Source of the DNA: Limisphaera sp049537155
GTDB taxonomy: Bacteria; Verrucomicrobiota; Verrucomicrobiia; Limisphaerales; Limisphaeraceae
DNA length: 64,000 nt
Reading direction: 5' to 3'
Assembly: GCF_049537155.1 (NCBI RefSeq)
Contig: NZ_JBMVQZ010000005.1
Coordinates: 1 to 64,000, forward strand
Shown: positions 7,820 to 17,711 of the stretch, one piece after another
Numbering within the stretch: the stretch's first letter is position 1
How the letters are laid out: each line of letters starts with the position of its first letter
The notes under the pieces: generated by a model
The model's input: the letters and a program-made list of their open reading frames with translations, nothing else
The model's database searches: none
Told to the model about the DNA's origin: nothing
Made by a program: the position numbers and the translations under genes

Positions 7820-10800
7820 CTAATCGCCACCGGGGTGAACAACAACCGACCCCGGCGATCGACTCGTCCCGCGGTAGAACTTGCCGGAGCCGTCTGGCGA
7901 GAGGCTGATCCGTGCCTCATTGTGGACGGGGCCGGCCGCCCCGCGGGTCACCACCGGCACCGGCGCAAGCCGCCAAGGGCCGTTGAGGGAGTCGGCCTCC
8001 TCCAACTGGAGGCCTTCGCCCTCCCATTGCAGGATCAGCTCCCGGCCGTCGCGATGGAAGCCGAGTCGCGCAGGTTCGGCACTGCCCGGCCCGGTTGCTT
8101 GCAACGGACCGTTTGCAGGTGAACCCAGGACGGGGATGAGGGCGCGGAGGTCCTCATTGGGACCGCCCGGGGCCGACACCGGCCTTTCGAGGAAACGCGA
8201 GTCCAGGATCTGTACGCCGCCGATGTAGACGATCCTGGCCAACTTGCTCCCCTTGGCAATGGCGTCGATGAGCTCGGCCTTGTTCATGCGGAGGTTGAAA
8301 CCGGCGCATTCGTCGTAGCGCCCCTCATGAATGAGCAGGAGCTGGCCATCCAGGTAGAGTTCGTGCCGGACCGTGCCTGCCGGTCGGTACTCGGCCAGCA
8401 CCGCGAGCCGGTGGGGCTGACGGGGCCGGATCGCGTTGGTGGCCACCCGGCCGAAGAACCGGATGTGTCCACCGGGCAGGACCATCAGGGCGGTGTCGTC
8501 ATTGGTCTGCCCGGGGCAGTTGTCATGGCAGCAGTTGCGCAGGAGGTAGAACCCATCCTCCAAAGGCTCCTCGACGCCGAGGTCGATCACAGCCAATCTC
8601 TGGACGGTCTCGGTCCGGAAGAGCGCATCCGCATCCTGTGTGGGCTCGGCCAACTGGATCCGCAGGGTCCCGTCGTACCACGGATTGATGCGGAGCAGGA
8701 GGGAGTCTGCGCCGCCGTGGAATCCGTCGCAATACGGGGACTCCTCCGGCGGCGGCGGGCAGGGCCACATGGCCGGTACGAAGGCCAGCGTGCCCATCTG
8801 CGGCTGCCACAGAAACTCGTCGCTGGGGATGAATAGCATCGGCTCGCCCACGTCCGCGGCCAGCGGATCAACGGCGTTGCGGAAGGTCCAGGAGCCGACC
8901 ACCCCGCCCTTGACGGCCTTGACCAGGACTACCGCCACCTGGCTGGTCACCGCGCCGCAATTGTTGGAGACGACCACGGTGTACTGCCCCTGGTGACCGT
9001 AATTCAGCGGGCCGAGGGTGAGGCTGGAGCCGTTGGCACCCGGCAGCGGTGTGCCGTTCTTGTACCATTGGAAGCTCAGAGGCCAGGTGCCGCCGGCCAC
9101 CACGGTCAGCACCGCCATGCCACCCCACGGCTGGATCTGCGAAGCCGGCTGCTGCGCGATGAAGGGCGGATGGCAGGTGGGCGGGCACGCGGCAAAGTTG
9201 ACCCACCACTCGACTCTCAGCTTCGAAGGTGTCTGGAGCACAAGCTGGAGAGGAGGCACGAATACGTTGTGATTCGTGACGACGAAATCAATGACGTTGG
9301 TTCCGGGAACAAAGCCCGAGGCTATCTGGAAGGGATGCCACTGGGTAAACGGTGTCGGATCAACGGTGGAGTTCATCGTGATGGCGTTGCCGGTGTCCTG
9401 TCCGTTGAGAAGAATCCGTCCCTCGTTGTCCACGGCCCAGCGTCCCGTGATGACACACGAAACGTTGGGCGGCACGCCCAGCAAGTACCGGTAAACGTAA
9501 ACTCCGGCTGGAACGGGGGTCTCGCCTCCCGACGCAGGCGGCAGAGGTGCGATCCAGGCGGAGTTACCCGGTGTGGGGAAGGCGAGCAGCGGGTTTGCGT
9601 ATGCCTGGCCTCCCGACAAGACCACCGGGCCTTGTACAAGGCCAAAGTGCGGGTCCACACCTCCGGCGGGCAGGACCTGTCCGGAGGCATCCACACCGGT
9701 GGATGGCAACGGGCCGGCGAGCGACGGCAGGGGCGGGCCCTGGACCGTAAACGTCGTCGTGCAGGAGGCACTGTTGCCGGAGGCGTCCGTGACGGTCAGC
9801 ACGATCTGGTGCGTGCCGGGGCCGACGAGCGTTCCCGGCGGCGGCTGTTGGGTGACCGTGAGCTTGGTGTCACAAAAGTCCCCGGCCTGCACCTGGCTGG
9901 TCAGATCGGGAATGGCGGCCTGACAGTTGGTCACGATGTAAGCCGGCGGACACTGTTGGATCCACGGTTTGCCGCCCTCCACCACCTTGACCGTTTTCAC
10001 GCAGGAGGCGCTGTTGCCGGCGGCGTCGGTGACGGTGATCACCACGGTGTGGGTGCCGGGTGAGAGCTGCGTGCCGGCGGGTGGGTTTTGCGTGACCACG
10101 AGCTGGCCCTGAGGCGTGCAATTGTCGCTCATGAAATTGGGCAGGAGCGCCGGCAGGATGGCGGTGCAGTTGGTGCCGGCCTTCAGGGTGAGGATGGCGC
10201 TCTTGCAATACACCGCCGGCGGGACGGCATCGGCCAGCAGGACCACCGGCACTGCACAGGAGGCACTGCCACCTTGGGGATCCGTGACAAGGACCGTGAC
10301 CAGGTTGGTCCCCGGCGGGAACTGTCCGGTGAAGTTCACGGTCGTCTGGGTGGGCGCCGGCCCGGCGGGCACCAGGTTGGTTTGCACGGGGAGATTGTTG
10401 CCGAGCCACACGACGGTGAGCGGATCACCCTCGGCGTCGCCCACCGTGACGGAGAGGGCGATCTGCGAGCCGGCGGTGCTCACGCAGGAGACGCTGACGG
10501 GTGCCGGGCAGAGTACTGCCGGCGGTGTGTTGCTGCCGCAACCCGTGCACAAACGGGCGACCAAGGCATCGTCCAAGCCGGCGCCCGGCAGCGACGTGCC
10601 GGGTGGCAACTGAGCCGGGCCGGTCTGGAACGAGCCCGTGACAAACACGCAGCCCGTCAGGTCGCCCAGGGCCACGTCATTGGCACCGTCATCGCCCGGG
10701 CCGCCCGCGCCCCAGGCACCGGTGAACTGACCGGCGGCATCGAGTCGGGCCACGAACGCTTCGGAGCCGGGGCCGGTGACCGTTTGTGAGCCGAAGGTGC

Positions 10801-12985
10801 CGTTCCAAGTGTGGCCTGCGACGTAACTCTCGCCCAGGGCGGTCACGGCGATGGCCCGGGCGAAATCGAAGTAACCACCGCCGGCCTGGGTGGCCCAGAG
10901 GAACTGGCCGTTCGGATCGAGTTTGGTGACGAAGATGCTCTGGTTGCCCGTCACGGTCAGGGTGGTGCTCCCGAACTGGGCGTTGTTGGATCCGGCCGCG
11001 GGTTTGAAGTCGCCGGTCACGTAGACGTGGCCGGTGCCGTCCACGGCCACACCCATGCCGACGTCGTCGCCCGGGCCCCCGGCGTTGGTGGCCCAGAGCA
11101 GGGAACCATTGGGCGCAAGCCGCGCCACGAAGACATCCTGTCCGCCGTAGGTGGTGAGGTTGCCGCCGCCGAAGTTGACCGCATGGGGTGCACCGACGCC
11201 GAAGGGGCCGGTCACACACACGTCTCCTGTGGGCGTAAAGGCCACGTCGTGGGCGGCGTCGGTCCCGGCATCGCCGGCGGTCCAGGCCCACAACGGGTTG
11301 CCGGCGGTGTCGAGCGCCACCACCAGGGCGTCCGCGCCGCCCGCCGAGGTCAGCGCGCCGACGCCCGGCAGGGTGAAACTGTCCATGAACCAACCGGCGA
11401 CGACCAGGGTGTTGTTCCGTGCGCGAATCCGGAACAGATCACCGTAGGTGGGGGCGACGGGCTGGACCCACAACCAGTTGCCGGCGCCATCCAGCTTGGC
11501 CACGTAACCGAAATAACCCGTGGCCGGGATGGAACCGAACTGGGCATTGCCCGCCACGTAGCCGCAGACGTAGAGGTTGCCGGAACTGTCGGAGGTAATG
11601 CCGCGGCCGTAGTCATCGTTCGGACCGCCGGCCCGTACGGCCCACACCAGGGAACCCGCGGAGGTGAAACGGGCCACGAAAATGTCGCGTCCACCGGAAC
11701 TGGCAAGGCTGGCGGCCCCCACCTGGGCGACGGCGGAGAAATCACCCACCACCGCCACGTCTCCGTTGGGCAGCCGGGTCACGCCGCGGCCCACATCGAC
11801 GTTCGTGCTTCCCAGGGAGGCGGCCCAGTCCCAGGGCCCGCTCACGGCCGGCACGACCGCCACCATGACGGTGCAGGTGCTGCAATTGCCGGCGCTGTCA
11901 CATGCGGTCACCGTGACGGGGTGCACGCCCGGAGGCAGGACCGTGCCCGCCGGCGGCGACTGGTTGACGACCACGTTGGTACCGTCGCAGGCGTCCGAGG
12001 CTGTGATGTTCAGCGCGGGCAGGACGGCCGAGCAATCCGCGCCTGCGGCCACCGTGACGTTCGTCGGACAAGCCAGAACGGGCGGGGTCAGATCCTGAAT
12101 CGTCACGGTGGTCTGGCAGATGACCGTGTGACCGCTGGAGTCGCTGACGGTGATGGTCACCGGGTGGGTGCCGGCTCCCAGCAGCGTCCCGGGGGCCGGG
12201 GTTTGCACGATGGTCATCAGCGACAGCGGGGTGCAATCATCCGCGATCTCGACCGACAGTTTCGGCATGGGCACTTGGCAGTTGGCGCCGGCTTCCAGGG
12301 TGAGCGGTCCGGGACAGGTCACCTGCGGCGGCGTGGGATCCAGCACCACGTAGGGCACCTGACAGGTGGCCAGGTTGCCCTGCGGATCCTGCGCGTAGAC
12401 GGTGATCCAGTTGGTCCCCACGGGAACCAAGCTGCCGTAGGCCGGCGTCTGCCAGACGACAATGTCGCCCGGAGGCGCGCAGTTGTCCGAGACGGCAACC
12501 TCCACGCGCGGCACCTCGGCGAGGCAATCCTTGTTGACCACGTTGGTCAGCAGGGTCGGACACTGCAGCGCGGGCGGCTGATTGTCCAGTGCCACCGTTA
12601 CGGGAATCGAGCAGTTGCCCCACACCGCCCCGGCACCCACGACCTGTACCGAGACGGCATGGTTCCCGGGGGACAGCCAGGCGTAGTAGGTCAAGTTGCT
12701 GCAGCCCGGTGGCGGCAGCGGGGGTACGGTGTTGGTCTCCACCACCGTGCCGTTGACCGACCAGAAGACATCCACGGGTGCGCCCGCGGTGTTGCAAACG
12801 GTCACCGTGATCGGGACGACCTCCAGGGGCAACCTCGCACACGGCACCTCGACGGCCTGGGGACAGGTCAAGGTGACGCTTTGCGCCCGTGCCGCGCCCG
12901 AGAGTCCCAGGGTGAAGAAGAGAAAGGTGAGCAACCCAAACCGTGCCCGGCATCCGGGCCCGCACAGAGCAGACTTCCGCGACAT
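7820..12985 (-). CDS. Giant secreted HYR / SBBP-propeller protein
   Basis: The product is about 1,721 residues. The start is set at 12985 because it directly opens a signal peptide (hydrophobic GLLTFLFFTLGLSGAARAQ). The longer open frame upstream is low-complexity and non-protein-like. Four hyalin-repeat (HYR)-like domains with paired cysteines fill about residues 35-390. A run of SBBP-type propeller repeats (DVGRGV, GDVAVVGDF, DDYGRGIT) fills about 395-820. Two or three more HYR domains follow, then a jelly-roll-like part, an Ig-like domain (FQWYKNGTPLPG), a LamG-like region and the usual C-terminal module ending FYRGTS. It probably acts in adhesion or the extracellular matrix. The many cysteines imply disulfides outside the cytoplasm. 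Confidence 0.92.
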   Translation of the reverse strand: MSRKSALCGPGCRARFGLLTFLFFTLGLSGAARAQSVTLTCPQAVEVPCARLPLEVVPITVTVCNTAGAPVDVFWSVNGTVVETNTVPPLPPPGCSNLTYYAWLSPGNHAVSVQVVGAGAVWGNCSIPVTVALDNQPPALQCPTLLTNVVNKDCLAEVPRVEVAVSDNCAPPGDIVVWQTPAYGSLVPVGTNWITVYAQDPQGNLATCQVPYVVLDPTPPQVTCPGPLTLEAGANCQVPMPKLSVEIADDCTPLSLMTIVQTPAPGTLLGAGTHPVTITVSDSSGHTVICQTTVTIQDLTPPVLACPTNVTVAAGADCSAVLPALNITASDACDGTNVVVNQSPPAGTVLPPGVHPVTVTACDSAGNCSTCTVMVAVVPAVSGPWDWAASLGSTNVDVGRGVTRLPNGDVAVVGDFSAVAQVGAASLASSGGRDIFVARFTSAGSLVWAVRAGGPNDDYGRGITSDSSGNLYVCGYVAGNAQFGSIPATGYFGYVAKLDGAGNWLWVQPVAPTYGDLFRIRARNNTLVVAGWFMDSFTLPGVGALTSAGGADALVVALDTAGNPLWAWTAGDAGTDAAHDVAFTPTGDVCVTGPFGVGAPHAVNFGGGNLTTYGGQDVFVARLAPNGSLLWATNAGGPGDDVGMGVAVDGTGHVYVTGDFKPAAGSNNAQFGSTTLTVTGNQSIFVTKLDPNGQFLWATQAGGGYFDFARAIAVTALGESYVAGHTWNGTFGSQTVTGPGSEAFVARLDAAGQFTGAWGAGGPGDDGANDVALGDLTGCVFVTGSFQTGPAQLPPGTSLPGAGLDDALVARLCTGCGSNTPPAVLCPAPVSVSCVSTAGSQIALSVTVGDAEGDPLTVVWLGNNLPVQTNLVPAGPAPTQTTVNFTGQFPPGTNLVTVLVTDPQGGSASCAVPVVLLADAVPPAVYCKSAILTLKAGTNCTAILPALLPNFMSDNCTPQGQLVVTQNPPAGTQLSPGTHTVVITVTDAAGNSASCVKTVKVVEGGKPWIQQCPPAYIVTNCQAAIPDLTSQVQAGDFCDTKLTVTQQPPPGTLVGPGTHQIVLTVTDASGNSASCTTTFTVQGPPLPSLAGPLPSTGVDASGQVLPAGGVDPHFGLVQGPVVLSGGQAYANPLLAFPTPGNSAWIAPLPPASGGETPVPAGVYVYRYLLGVPPNVSCVITGRWAVDNEGRILLNGQDTGNAITMNSTVDPTPFTQWHPFQIASGFVPGTNVIDFVVTNHNVFVPPLQLVLQTPSKLRVEWWVNFAACPPTCHPPFIAQQPASQIQPWGGMAVLTVVAGGTWPLSFQWYKNGTPLPGANGSSLTLGPLNYGHQGQYTVVVSNNCGAVTSQVAVVLVKAVKGGVVGSWTFRNAVDPLAADVGEPMLFIPSDEFLWQPQMGTLAFVPAMWPCPPPPEESPYCDGFHGGADSLLLRINPWYDGTLRIQLAEPTQDADALFRTETVQRLAVIDLGVEEPLEDGFYLLRNCCHDNCPGQTNDDTALMVLPGGHIRFFGRVATNAIRPRQPHRLAVLAEYRPAGTVRHELYLDGQLLLIHEGRYDECAGFNLRMNKAELIDAIAKGSKLARIVYIGGVQILDSRFLERPVSAPGGPNEDLRALIPVLGSPANGPLQATGPGSAEPARLGFHRDGRELILQWEGEGLQLEEADSLNGPWRLAPVPVVTRGAAGPVHNEARISLSPDGSGKFYRGTSRSPGSVVVHPGGD

Positions 12986-13265
12986 GTTACCACACTCCGA
13001 CGCACCGGCGCCGCGTGTCCTGCGCCGAGCCACAGACCGGTGGGCATTTCGGTGGCGGCCGGTCGTGCGGAGAATTCGGCACGGGCCGGACGACAGCGTC
13101 ATCCCGTTCGGCGTTGCGGCCGTTGGAACTAAACAACAAGGACTCTGATGAGTGCAAGTAGTTTTTGGAAATCCGGCCGGGATCGGCGGCCGGTGACGGG
13201 CGGGGGCATCGCAGTCGGTCGGATTCCGTGAAGGTGGGGACACGGCGATCGGCTTGCCGAGGGGC

Positions 13266-14172
13266 TCATGGGCGCAACGGGCCTTGCGGGACGGTGCCCC
13301 GGGAATCCGTACTCTCGAGGCGCCAGACCCGGGTCCAATCATAGGAGGTGGTCCGTTGCTCGGGCGTGCCGGATTCGACGAGGCCGCTTGTTGGGCGGGA
13401 TGGGATTCCAACTGTGGGTCTCCACGGCCATTTGCAGGTGCATGGGCAGGTCCCGGTCGGTATCCGGCCGGATCGTGTAGGTCTGCCGGGCTTCGAGGAA
13501 GAAGAGGGCTTCACGCGGGTTTTTCCAGCAGGCCGGATGGACGTGGAACCGTTCCCTGTTACGGGTGGGCGTGGGCACGGAGTTCTGGAACTGGGCTTTG
13601 GGCACGCGGGTTCAGTCGATCAGGTTCGAGTGGAAGATTCGGTCCCAGTGGCGCGCCCAGCGAGCGGTTTGCTCCGTGGTCCGGCCCACGCATTCCCGGA
13701 TGTCGAGTTCCAACCGTCGCGCGCTGCCGGGCGGCGTCATCAGCCATAAGGTGGACGACATGACGATGGCGTCGGCCCGCGTGCGGCACTCGAAATGCCA
13801 GCCCGGCCGGCCCGGATGGAGGGAACGGACAATGGCGCCCTGATGGGTAGAGAGGCGGCCATTCCGGACCACCGGTTGTTCCAGTCGGCCCACGGTGACC
13901 TGCATCATGCCGTTTCGGCTGCGCACGTTGGCGGCTCGAAACAACCCCGCGGTGGGCGCCCCTCCCAGCCCCAGCCGCGGGCGAGGGGTCGGTTTGCCAC
14001 TTCTGCGCATGCGGACCTGCCCCGTCGAATTCGTCCGAGAGTTCCTTCACCCGGACCCAGGCGGTAGGGGGCGGTTTGGGATCCGCCCCCCTCCTGAAAC
14101 AACGGCCCATCCCGCTCCCGGCGTGCCAAGAGCCAGATGGATCCCTGTGAGAAACAGAACCACTCGTTTCAC
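13266..14172 (-). pseudogene. Broken GH16 (agarase-like) glycoside hydrolase
   Basis: Joining several minus-strand frames rebuilds a complete GH16 enzyme. It starts at a GTG (14172) with a signal peptide (VVLFLTGIHLALG), followed by VKELSDEFDG and KWQTDP in another frame. NGMMQVTVGRLEQ and the catalytic ELDIRE (the ExDxxE motif) come next, with MHLQMAVETHSWNPIP and finally YDWTRVWRLE in a further frame. There are three frameshifts, near 14060-14110, 13945-13985 and 13380-13395, and one in-frame TGA at 13612-13614. The family cleaves beta-1,3/1,4-galactans such as agar, or glucans. Key residues survive, so decay looks recent, though sequencing error at G/C runs could explain part of it. Confidence 0.85.
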
Positions 14173-14428
14173 GGGCAGCCTCGAACGACGGCGACCCGAC
14201 CCCGCCCGGGCACGGCGCGTACAGGGGATGAGGTTTGCCGACTCTCGATGTCTTCGGCCGGGCTGGTTCGGCGTTCGATTACAACGGGCTGCGGCGATTC
14301 GGCGCGGGCGAGCAAAAGGGCGGAATGCCGGGGCCGGTGTGGGAGGCATCGATCCGGAGCTGTCGGCCAGTTGGGCGTTGCGACCGGGGCAGCCGGTGGT
14401 TTAACTGGCGTCCAGGGCGATCGGACGC
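14173..14428. other. Divergent intergenic region
   Basis: It separates the leftward GH16 relic from the rightward 14429 gene. No clear sigma-70 promoter or operator palindrome was found. Confidence 0.4.
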
Positions 14429-15931
14429 ATGGACGGGTGGAGCGAACAATCGGGCAGTCCTCACGAGAAGGCACTGCGCATCAATCTGGACGCACGCTGG
14501 TACGGCACGTTTGCCGAGATCGGCGCGGGCCAGGAGGTGGCCCGTTGGTTTTTTCGGGTGGGTGGTGCATCCGGCACGGTGGCCAAGACGATCTCGGCCT
14601 ACGACATGGCCGTCAGTGACGCGGTATACGGCCCGGCCCAGCGTTACGTGAGCCGCCAGCGGTTGGAGGCCATGCTCGATCACGAGTTCGCTCTGATCGT
14701 GGAGCGGCTGGACCGGATCAAGGGCGCGGAACGCAACTTTTTTGCGTTTGCCGACACGGTGGCCACGCGAAGCTACGCCCGGCGCCAGGAAGGTCATGGG
14801 TGGATGGGCCTTCGGTTTCAGCACGCACCGCGGCAGCCGCCCTCCGACCTCATTATTCACGTGCGCCTGCTGGACAAGGAGCCGGTGCGGCAACAGGAGG
14901 CGCTCGGGATTCTGGGTGTGAACCTGATCTACGGCACCTTCTACCTGCGGGAGCAACCCGAGCAACTCATCCGCTCGCTGCTGGATCATCTGACGTGGGA
15001 ACGGATCGAGGTGGACCTCATTGATTTCTCCGGCCCGGCCTTCACCCACGTGGACAACCGGCTCATGGCGCTGCAACTGGTCGAGCAGGATCTGACGGAG
15101 GCGGCCATGTTCACCGCCTCGGGCGAGCCGGTGCAATGGGCGGAAGTGCTGTACAAGCGGCCGGTGCTGGTGCAGCGCGGCAGTTTCCGTCCCTACACCA
15201 ATGCCGCGCTCGACGTGCTGGAGCAGGCCCATGCGAAATTCGTGCAGGAACCGGAACTGCAGGGCGAATCCCCGGTTGTGCTGCTGGAAATGACCCTCCG
15301 GCATCTCACCACCGGCGACGCGGTGGATCATCGGGACTTTCTGCAGCGCGCCGACATGTTGCGCGTGCTGGGCAAGCCGATTCTCATCTCCAACTTCCGC
15401 CGGTTCCACCGTCTGGCCTCCTACCTGGGCCGCTACACGCCCAGGCCGATCGCACTGGCGCTGGGGGCTTCGAAGTTGTTCGAGATCCTCGACGAAAGCT
15501 TTTACAATCCGGAAGAGGGCGGTCTGTTGGGCGGCCTGGGGCAGTTGTTCAAAAATCGCGGGCGATTGTACGTCTACCCGGCCCTGCAAAAGGACACCGG
15601 GCGCCTGCTCACCGTGGACGACTTTCCCGTGACGGAATCCCTCCGGCACCTGTACGAACATCTGCGCTCGAACCGGTATCTGGTGCCCTTGACGCCGACG
15701 GAGCCGGAGTTTGTGCGCATCCGCCGCGCCGAGGTGCTGGCGATGATCCAACGCGGCGATCCCGAATGGGAGGCGTTCGTGCCGCCCCCGATCGCCGCCG
15801 TGATCAAGCGGGACCGCCTGTTCGGGTACCGTCCGGTGGAGGAACCCGCCGACTCATCCGCCCGGCCGGCGGGCACGGACGGCGAGCATTCCCCACCCGG
15901 CGGCGCCGGCGTTTCGCCGTCCGGCGCGTGA
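14429..15931 (+). CDS. Conserved protein of unknown activity, about 500 residues
   Basis: A 500-residue soluble protein without signal peptide. I recognise it as a member of a conserved bacterial family about 480 residues long. Hallmarks are DARWYGTFAEIGAGQEVARWFF near the N-terminus, ISAYDMAVSDAVYG, FFAFADTVATRSYAR, ALGILGVNLIYGTFY, VDLIDFSGPAF, LYKRPVLVQRGSFRP and FKNRGRLYVYP. Family members sometimes carry transferase or receptor names that I cannot justify from the sequence. The dense conserved motifs suggest an enzyme. The extreme C-terminus after about residue 475 is low-complexity. A small membrane-protein gene follows 34 bp later and may be co-transcribed. Confidence 0.88.
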   Translation: MDGWSEQSGSPHEKALRINLDARWYGTFAEIGAGQEVARWFFRVGGASGTVAKTISAYDMAVSDAVYGPAQRYVSRQRLEAMLDHEFALIVERLDRIKGAERNFFAFADTVATRSYARRQEGHGWMGLRFQHAPRQPPSDLIIHVRLLDKEPVRQQEALGILGVNLIYGTFYLREQPEQLIRSLLDHLTWERIEVDLIDFSGPAFTHVDNRLMALQLVEQDLTEAAMFTASGEPVQWAEVLYKRPVLVQRGSFRPYTNAALDVLEQAHAKFVQEPELQGESPVVLLEMTLRHLTTGDAVDHRDFLQRADMLRVLGKPILISNFRRFHRLASYLGRYTPRPIALALGASKLFEILDESFYNPEEGGLLGGLGQLFKNRGRLYVYPALQKDTGRLLTVDDFPVTESLRHLYEHLRSNRYLVPLTPTEPEFVRIRRAEVLAMIQRGDPEWEAFVPPPIAAVIKRDRLFGYRPVEEPADSSARPAGTDGEHSPPGGAGVSPSGA

Positions 15932-15965
15932 GAAAACCGTCGCGCCCGTCCTCCCGAACGTCACC

Positions 15966-16346
15966 ATGGAACCCGAGGAGCAACCGCCAGCCGTGAGATC
16001 GCCGGGCCCCGGATTGACGCCGCTCCGCAGCGGGGCGGCCCTGTTGATTGCGCTGATCGCCGATGCGGTGCAGATCGGTCTCGGGCCGTTGGGCGTCGCC
16101 TGGGTGGACGATTTGCTGGACGTGGTCGTGGCGGTGCTGGAAGTGGCGTTGCTGGGGTTTCATCCATTGCTGCTGCCCACCTTTGTGCTGGAGGTGCTGC
16201 CGGTGATCGAGTTTCTGCCCACCTGGACCGGCTGCGTCCTGGCGGTCATTGCGATGCGGCGGCAGACGGCCCGGAGGCATCACCCGAAAGGCCCGCGCCC
16301 TGTGCGCAACGGCGGCCAGCCGCAAGGGCCGGTCATCGACATCTGA
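15966..16346 (+). CDS. Small membrane protein
   Basis: A 126-residue protein with one or two long hydrophobic stretches in residues 22-72 (ALLIALIADAVQIGLGPLGV, then LLDVVVAVLEVALLGFHPLL) and another near 75-95, followed by a basic C-terminal tail. I recognise no family with certainty. It sits 34 bp behind the conserved unknown-function gene on the same strand and converges with trmL, 20 bp away, so a two-gene unit is likely. Confidence 0.65.
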   Translation: MEPEEQPPAVRSPGPGLTPLRSGAALLIALIADAVQIGLGPLGVAWVDDLLDVVVAVLEVALLGFHPLLLPTFVLEVLPVIEFLPTWTGCVLAVIAMRRQTARRHHPKGPRPVRNGGQPQGPVIDI

Positions 16347-16366
16347 GGGCCGGGGTTTCCGGTTCC

Positions 16367-16855
16367 CTACTCTCCCTGGCGTGTCTGCGGCGCAAGCTCG
16401 CCCGGAAAGCCGAGCTGCCGGAGGGCCTCGAACAGGACCACGGCCACGCAGTTCGCAAGGTTGAGCGAACGCACACCGGGGTGGAACATGGGCAGCCGGA
16501 TCCAGCGATCGGGATGATCCTGCAGCAGTCGCGGGGGCAGCCCGGCCGTCTCGCGGCCAAAGACGAGATAATCGTCCGGCGCGTAGCGAACCTCGGTGTA
16601 CCGCCGGGGACCGTGCGCCTCGACGAACCACAGGCGCGCCCCGGCGGGCAGTGCGGCGAGGAAGGTGACCCAGTCCGGCCACAACCGCCAATCCACATGG
16701 TCCCAGTAGTCCACCCCGGCCCTGCGCAGGGCCGGTTCATCGAGCCGGAATCCCAGCGGTTCGATGAGGTGGAGCCGGGTGCGCGTGGCTGCGCAGAGCC
16801 GGGCCACGTTGCCGGTGTTGGGCGGGATCTCCGGCTGGAACAACACCACGTTCAT
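16367..16855 (-). CDS. trmL: tRNA (cytidine(34)-2'-O)-methyltransferase
   Basis: This SPOUT-class enzyme methylates the ribose of the wobble base 34 in certain leucine tRNAs using S-adenosylmethionine. The product is 162 residues, the normal size. It begins MNVVLFQPEIPPNTGNVARL and keeps the SAM-knot motifs LVFGRETAGLP, RLPMFHPGVRSLNLAN and AVVLFEALRQLGF. The start ATG overlaps the truA stop codon as ATGA, indicating translational coupling. This fixes the start over the longer upstream open frame. It is the last gene of the leftward frr-to-trmL cluster. Confidence 0.95.
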   Translation of the reverse strand: MNVVLFQPEIPPNTGNVARLCAATRTRLHLIEPLGFRLDEPALRRAGVDYWDHVDWRLWPDWVTFLAALPAGARLWFVEAHGPRRYTEVRYAPDDYLVFGRETAGLPPRLLQDHPDRWIRLPMFHPGVRSLNLANCVAVVLFEALRQLGFPGELAPQTRQGE

Positions 16856-17661
16856 TCCTCGTCCGAGGCTTCGGCCGCACCGGCGGTGGCGGCCCCGGCG
16901 TGCCGGTTGCGGCCCGGGTAGAACACCTTCCACAGGATCAAACCATGCGCCGGGGCGGTCATGCCGCCCAGGCGCCGGTCCGCGGCGGCCAGCATGCGCG
17001 GGATGTCGTCCGGTCGGTACTTGCCCAGGCCCACCTGGACCATTGTTCCCACCAGGCCGCGGCACATTTTGTAAAGGAAACCGTCGGCCTCGATGATGCA
17101 GGTCAGCAGCGGGCCGCTCCGGCGCCATTCGCATCGCCGCACTGTGCGCACGGTGGAACCCCGGGGGTGGCCCGGGTTGGCCGAGAAGGCGCGGAAATCG
17201 TGGGTTCCGATGAAGTGGGCGGCAGCGGCCCGCATGGCGGCGAGGTCCAGCGGCCGCGGGACATGCCAGGCGGTGAACCGGAGCAAGGGATTCATGACCG
17301 GCCGGTTCCAGACCTGGTAGCGGTACTGCTTGCCCAGGGCGCTGAACCGGGCATGAAAGCCGGGCGGGGCCCGGTGCACGGACAGCACACGGACGTCCAC
17401 CGGCAAATGGGCGTTGATGGCCAGCGGAAGTTGCCGCATGGGAATGCGGCATTCGCTGGCGGGGATGTCGAAATGAGCCACCATCCCGAGCGCGTGCACG
17501 CCGGTGTCGGTGCGGCTGGAACTGTGTATGCGCGGCCGGCTGGGAAAGAGTGCGGCCAGGGCGGCTTCCACCTTTTCCTGCACGCCCGTGCCGGTGGTTT
17601 GGATCTGCCAGCCGTCGTAGCGGGTGCCGTCGTAGGCGATGACCATCTTCAGCCGCACCAT
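16852..17661 (-). CDS. truA: tRNA pseudouridine synthase A
   Basis: It converts uridines 38-40 in the anticodon arm of tRNA to pseudouridine. The 269-residue product begins MVRLKMVIAYDGTRYDGWQ, as family members do. It contains the catalytic aspartate in SSRTDTGVHALGMVAHFD, then QYRYQVWN and the C-terminal FLYKMCRGLVGTMVQVG. The longer frame upstream lacks family similarity, so the ATG at 17661 is chosen. It lies 50 bp downstream of ruvX and shares an ATGA overlap with trmL, so two tRNA-modification genes are coupled. The C-terminal tail is Ala/Gly-rich. Confidence 0.95.
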   Translation of the reverse strand: MVRLKMVIAYDGTRYDGWQIQTTGTGVQEKVEAALAALFPSRPRIHSSSRTDTGVHALGMVAHFDIPASECRIPMRQLPLAINAHLPVDVRVLSVHRAPPGFHARFSALGKQYRYQVWNRPVMNPLLRFTAWHVPRPLDLAAMRAAAAHFIGTHDFRAFSANPGHPRGSTVRTVRRCEWRRSGPLLTCIIEADGFLYKMCRGLVGTMVQVGLGKYRPDDIPRMLAAADRRLGGMTAPAHGLILWKVFYPGRNRHAGAATAGAAEASDEE

Positions 17662-17711
17662 GGGCGCGGCGGCGCGTCCGGAAGGCCGGGAAAGGGACGG
17701 CTCGGGCGGGT

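Noticed and set aside
10811..13132. A 773-codon plus-strand frame
   Set aside because: It is antisense to the HYR/SBBP protein and has a low-complexity Gly/Arg/His composition without domains.
14279..15751. A 490-codon minus-strand frame
   Set aside because: It is antisense to the conserved 500-residue protein, whose plus-strand motifs are clear.
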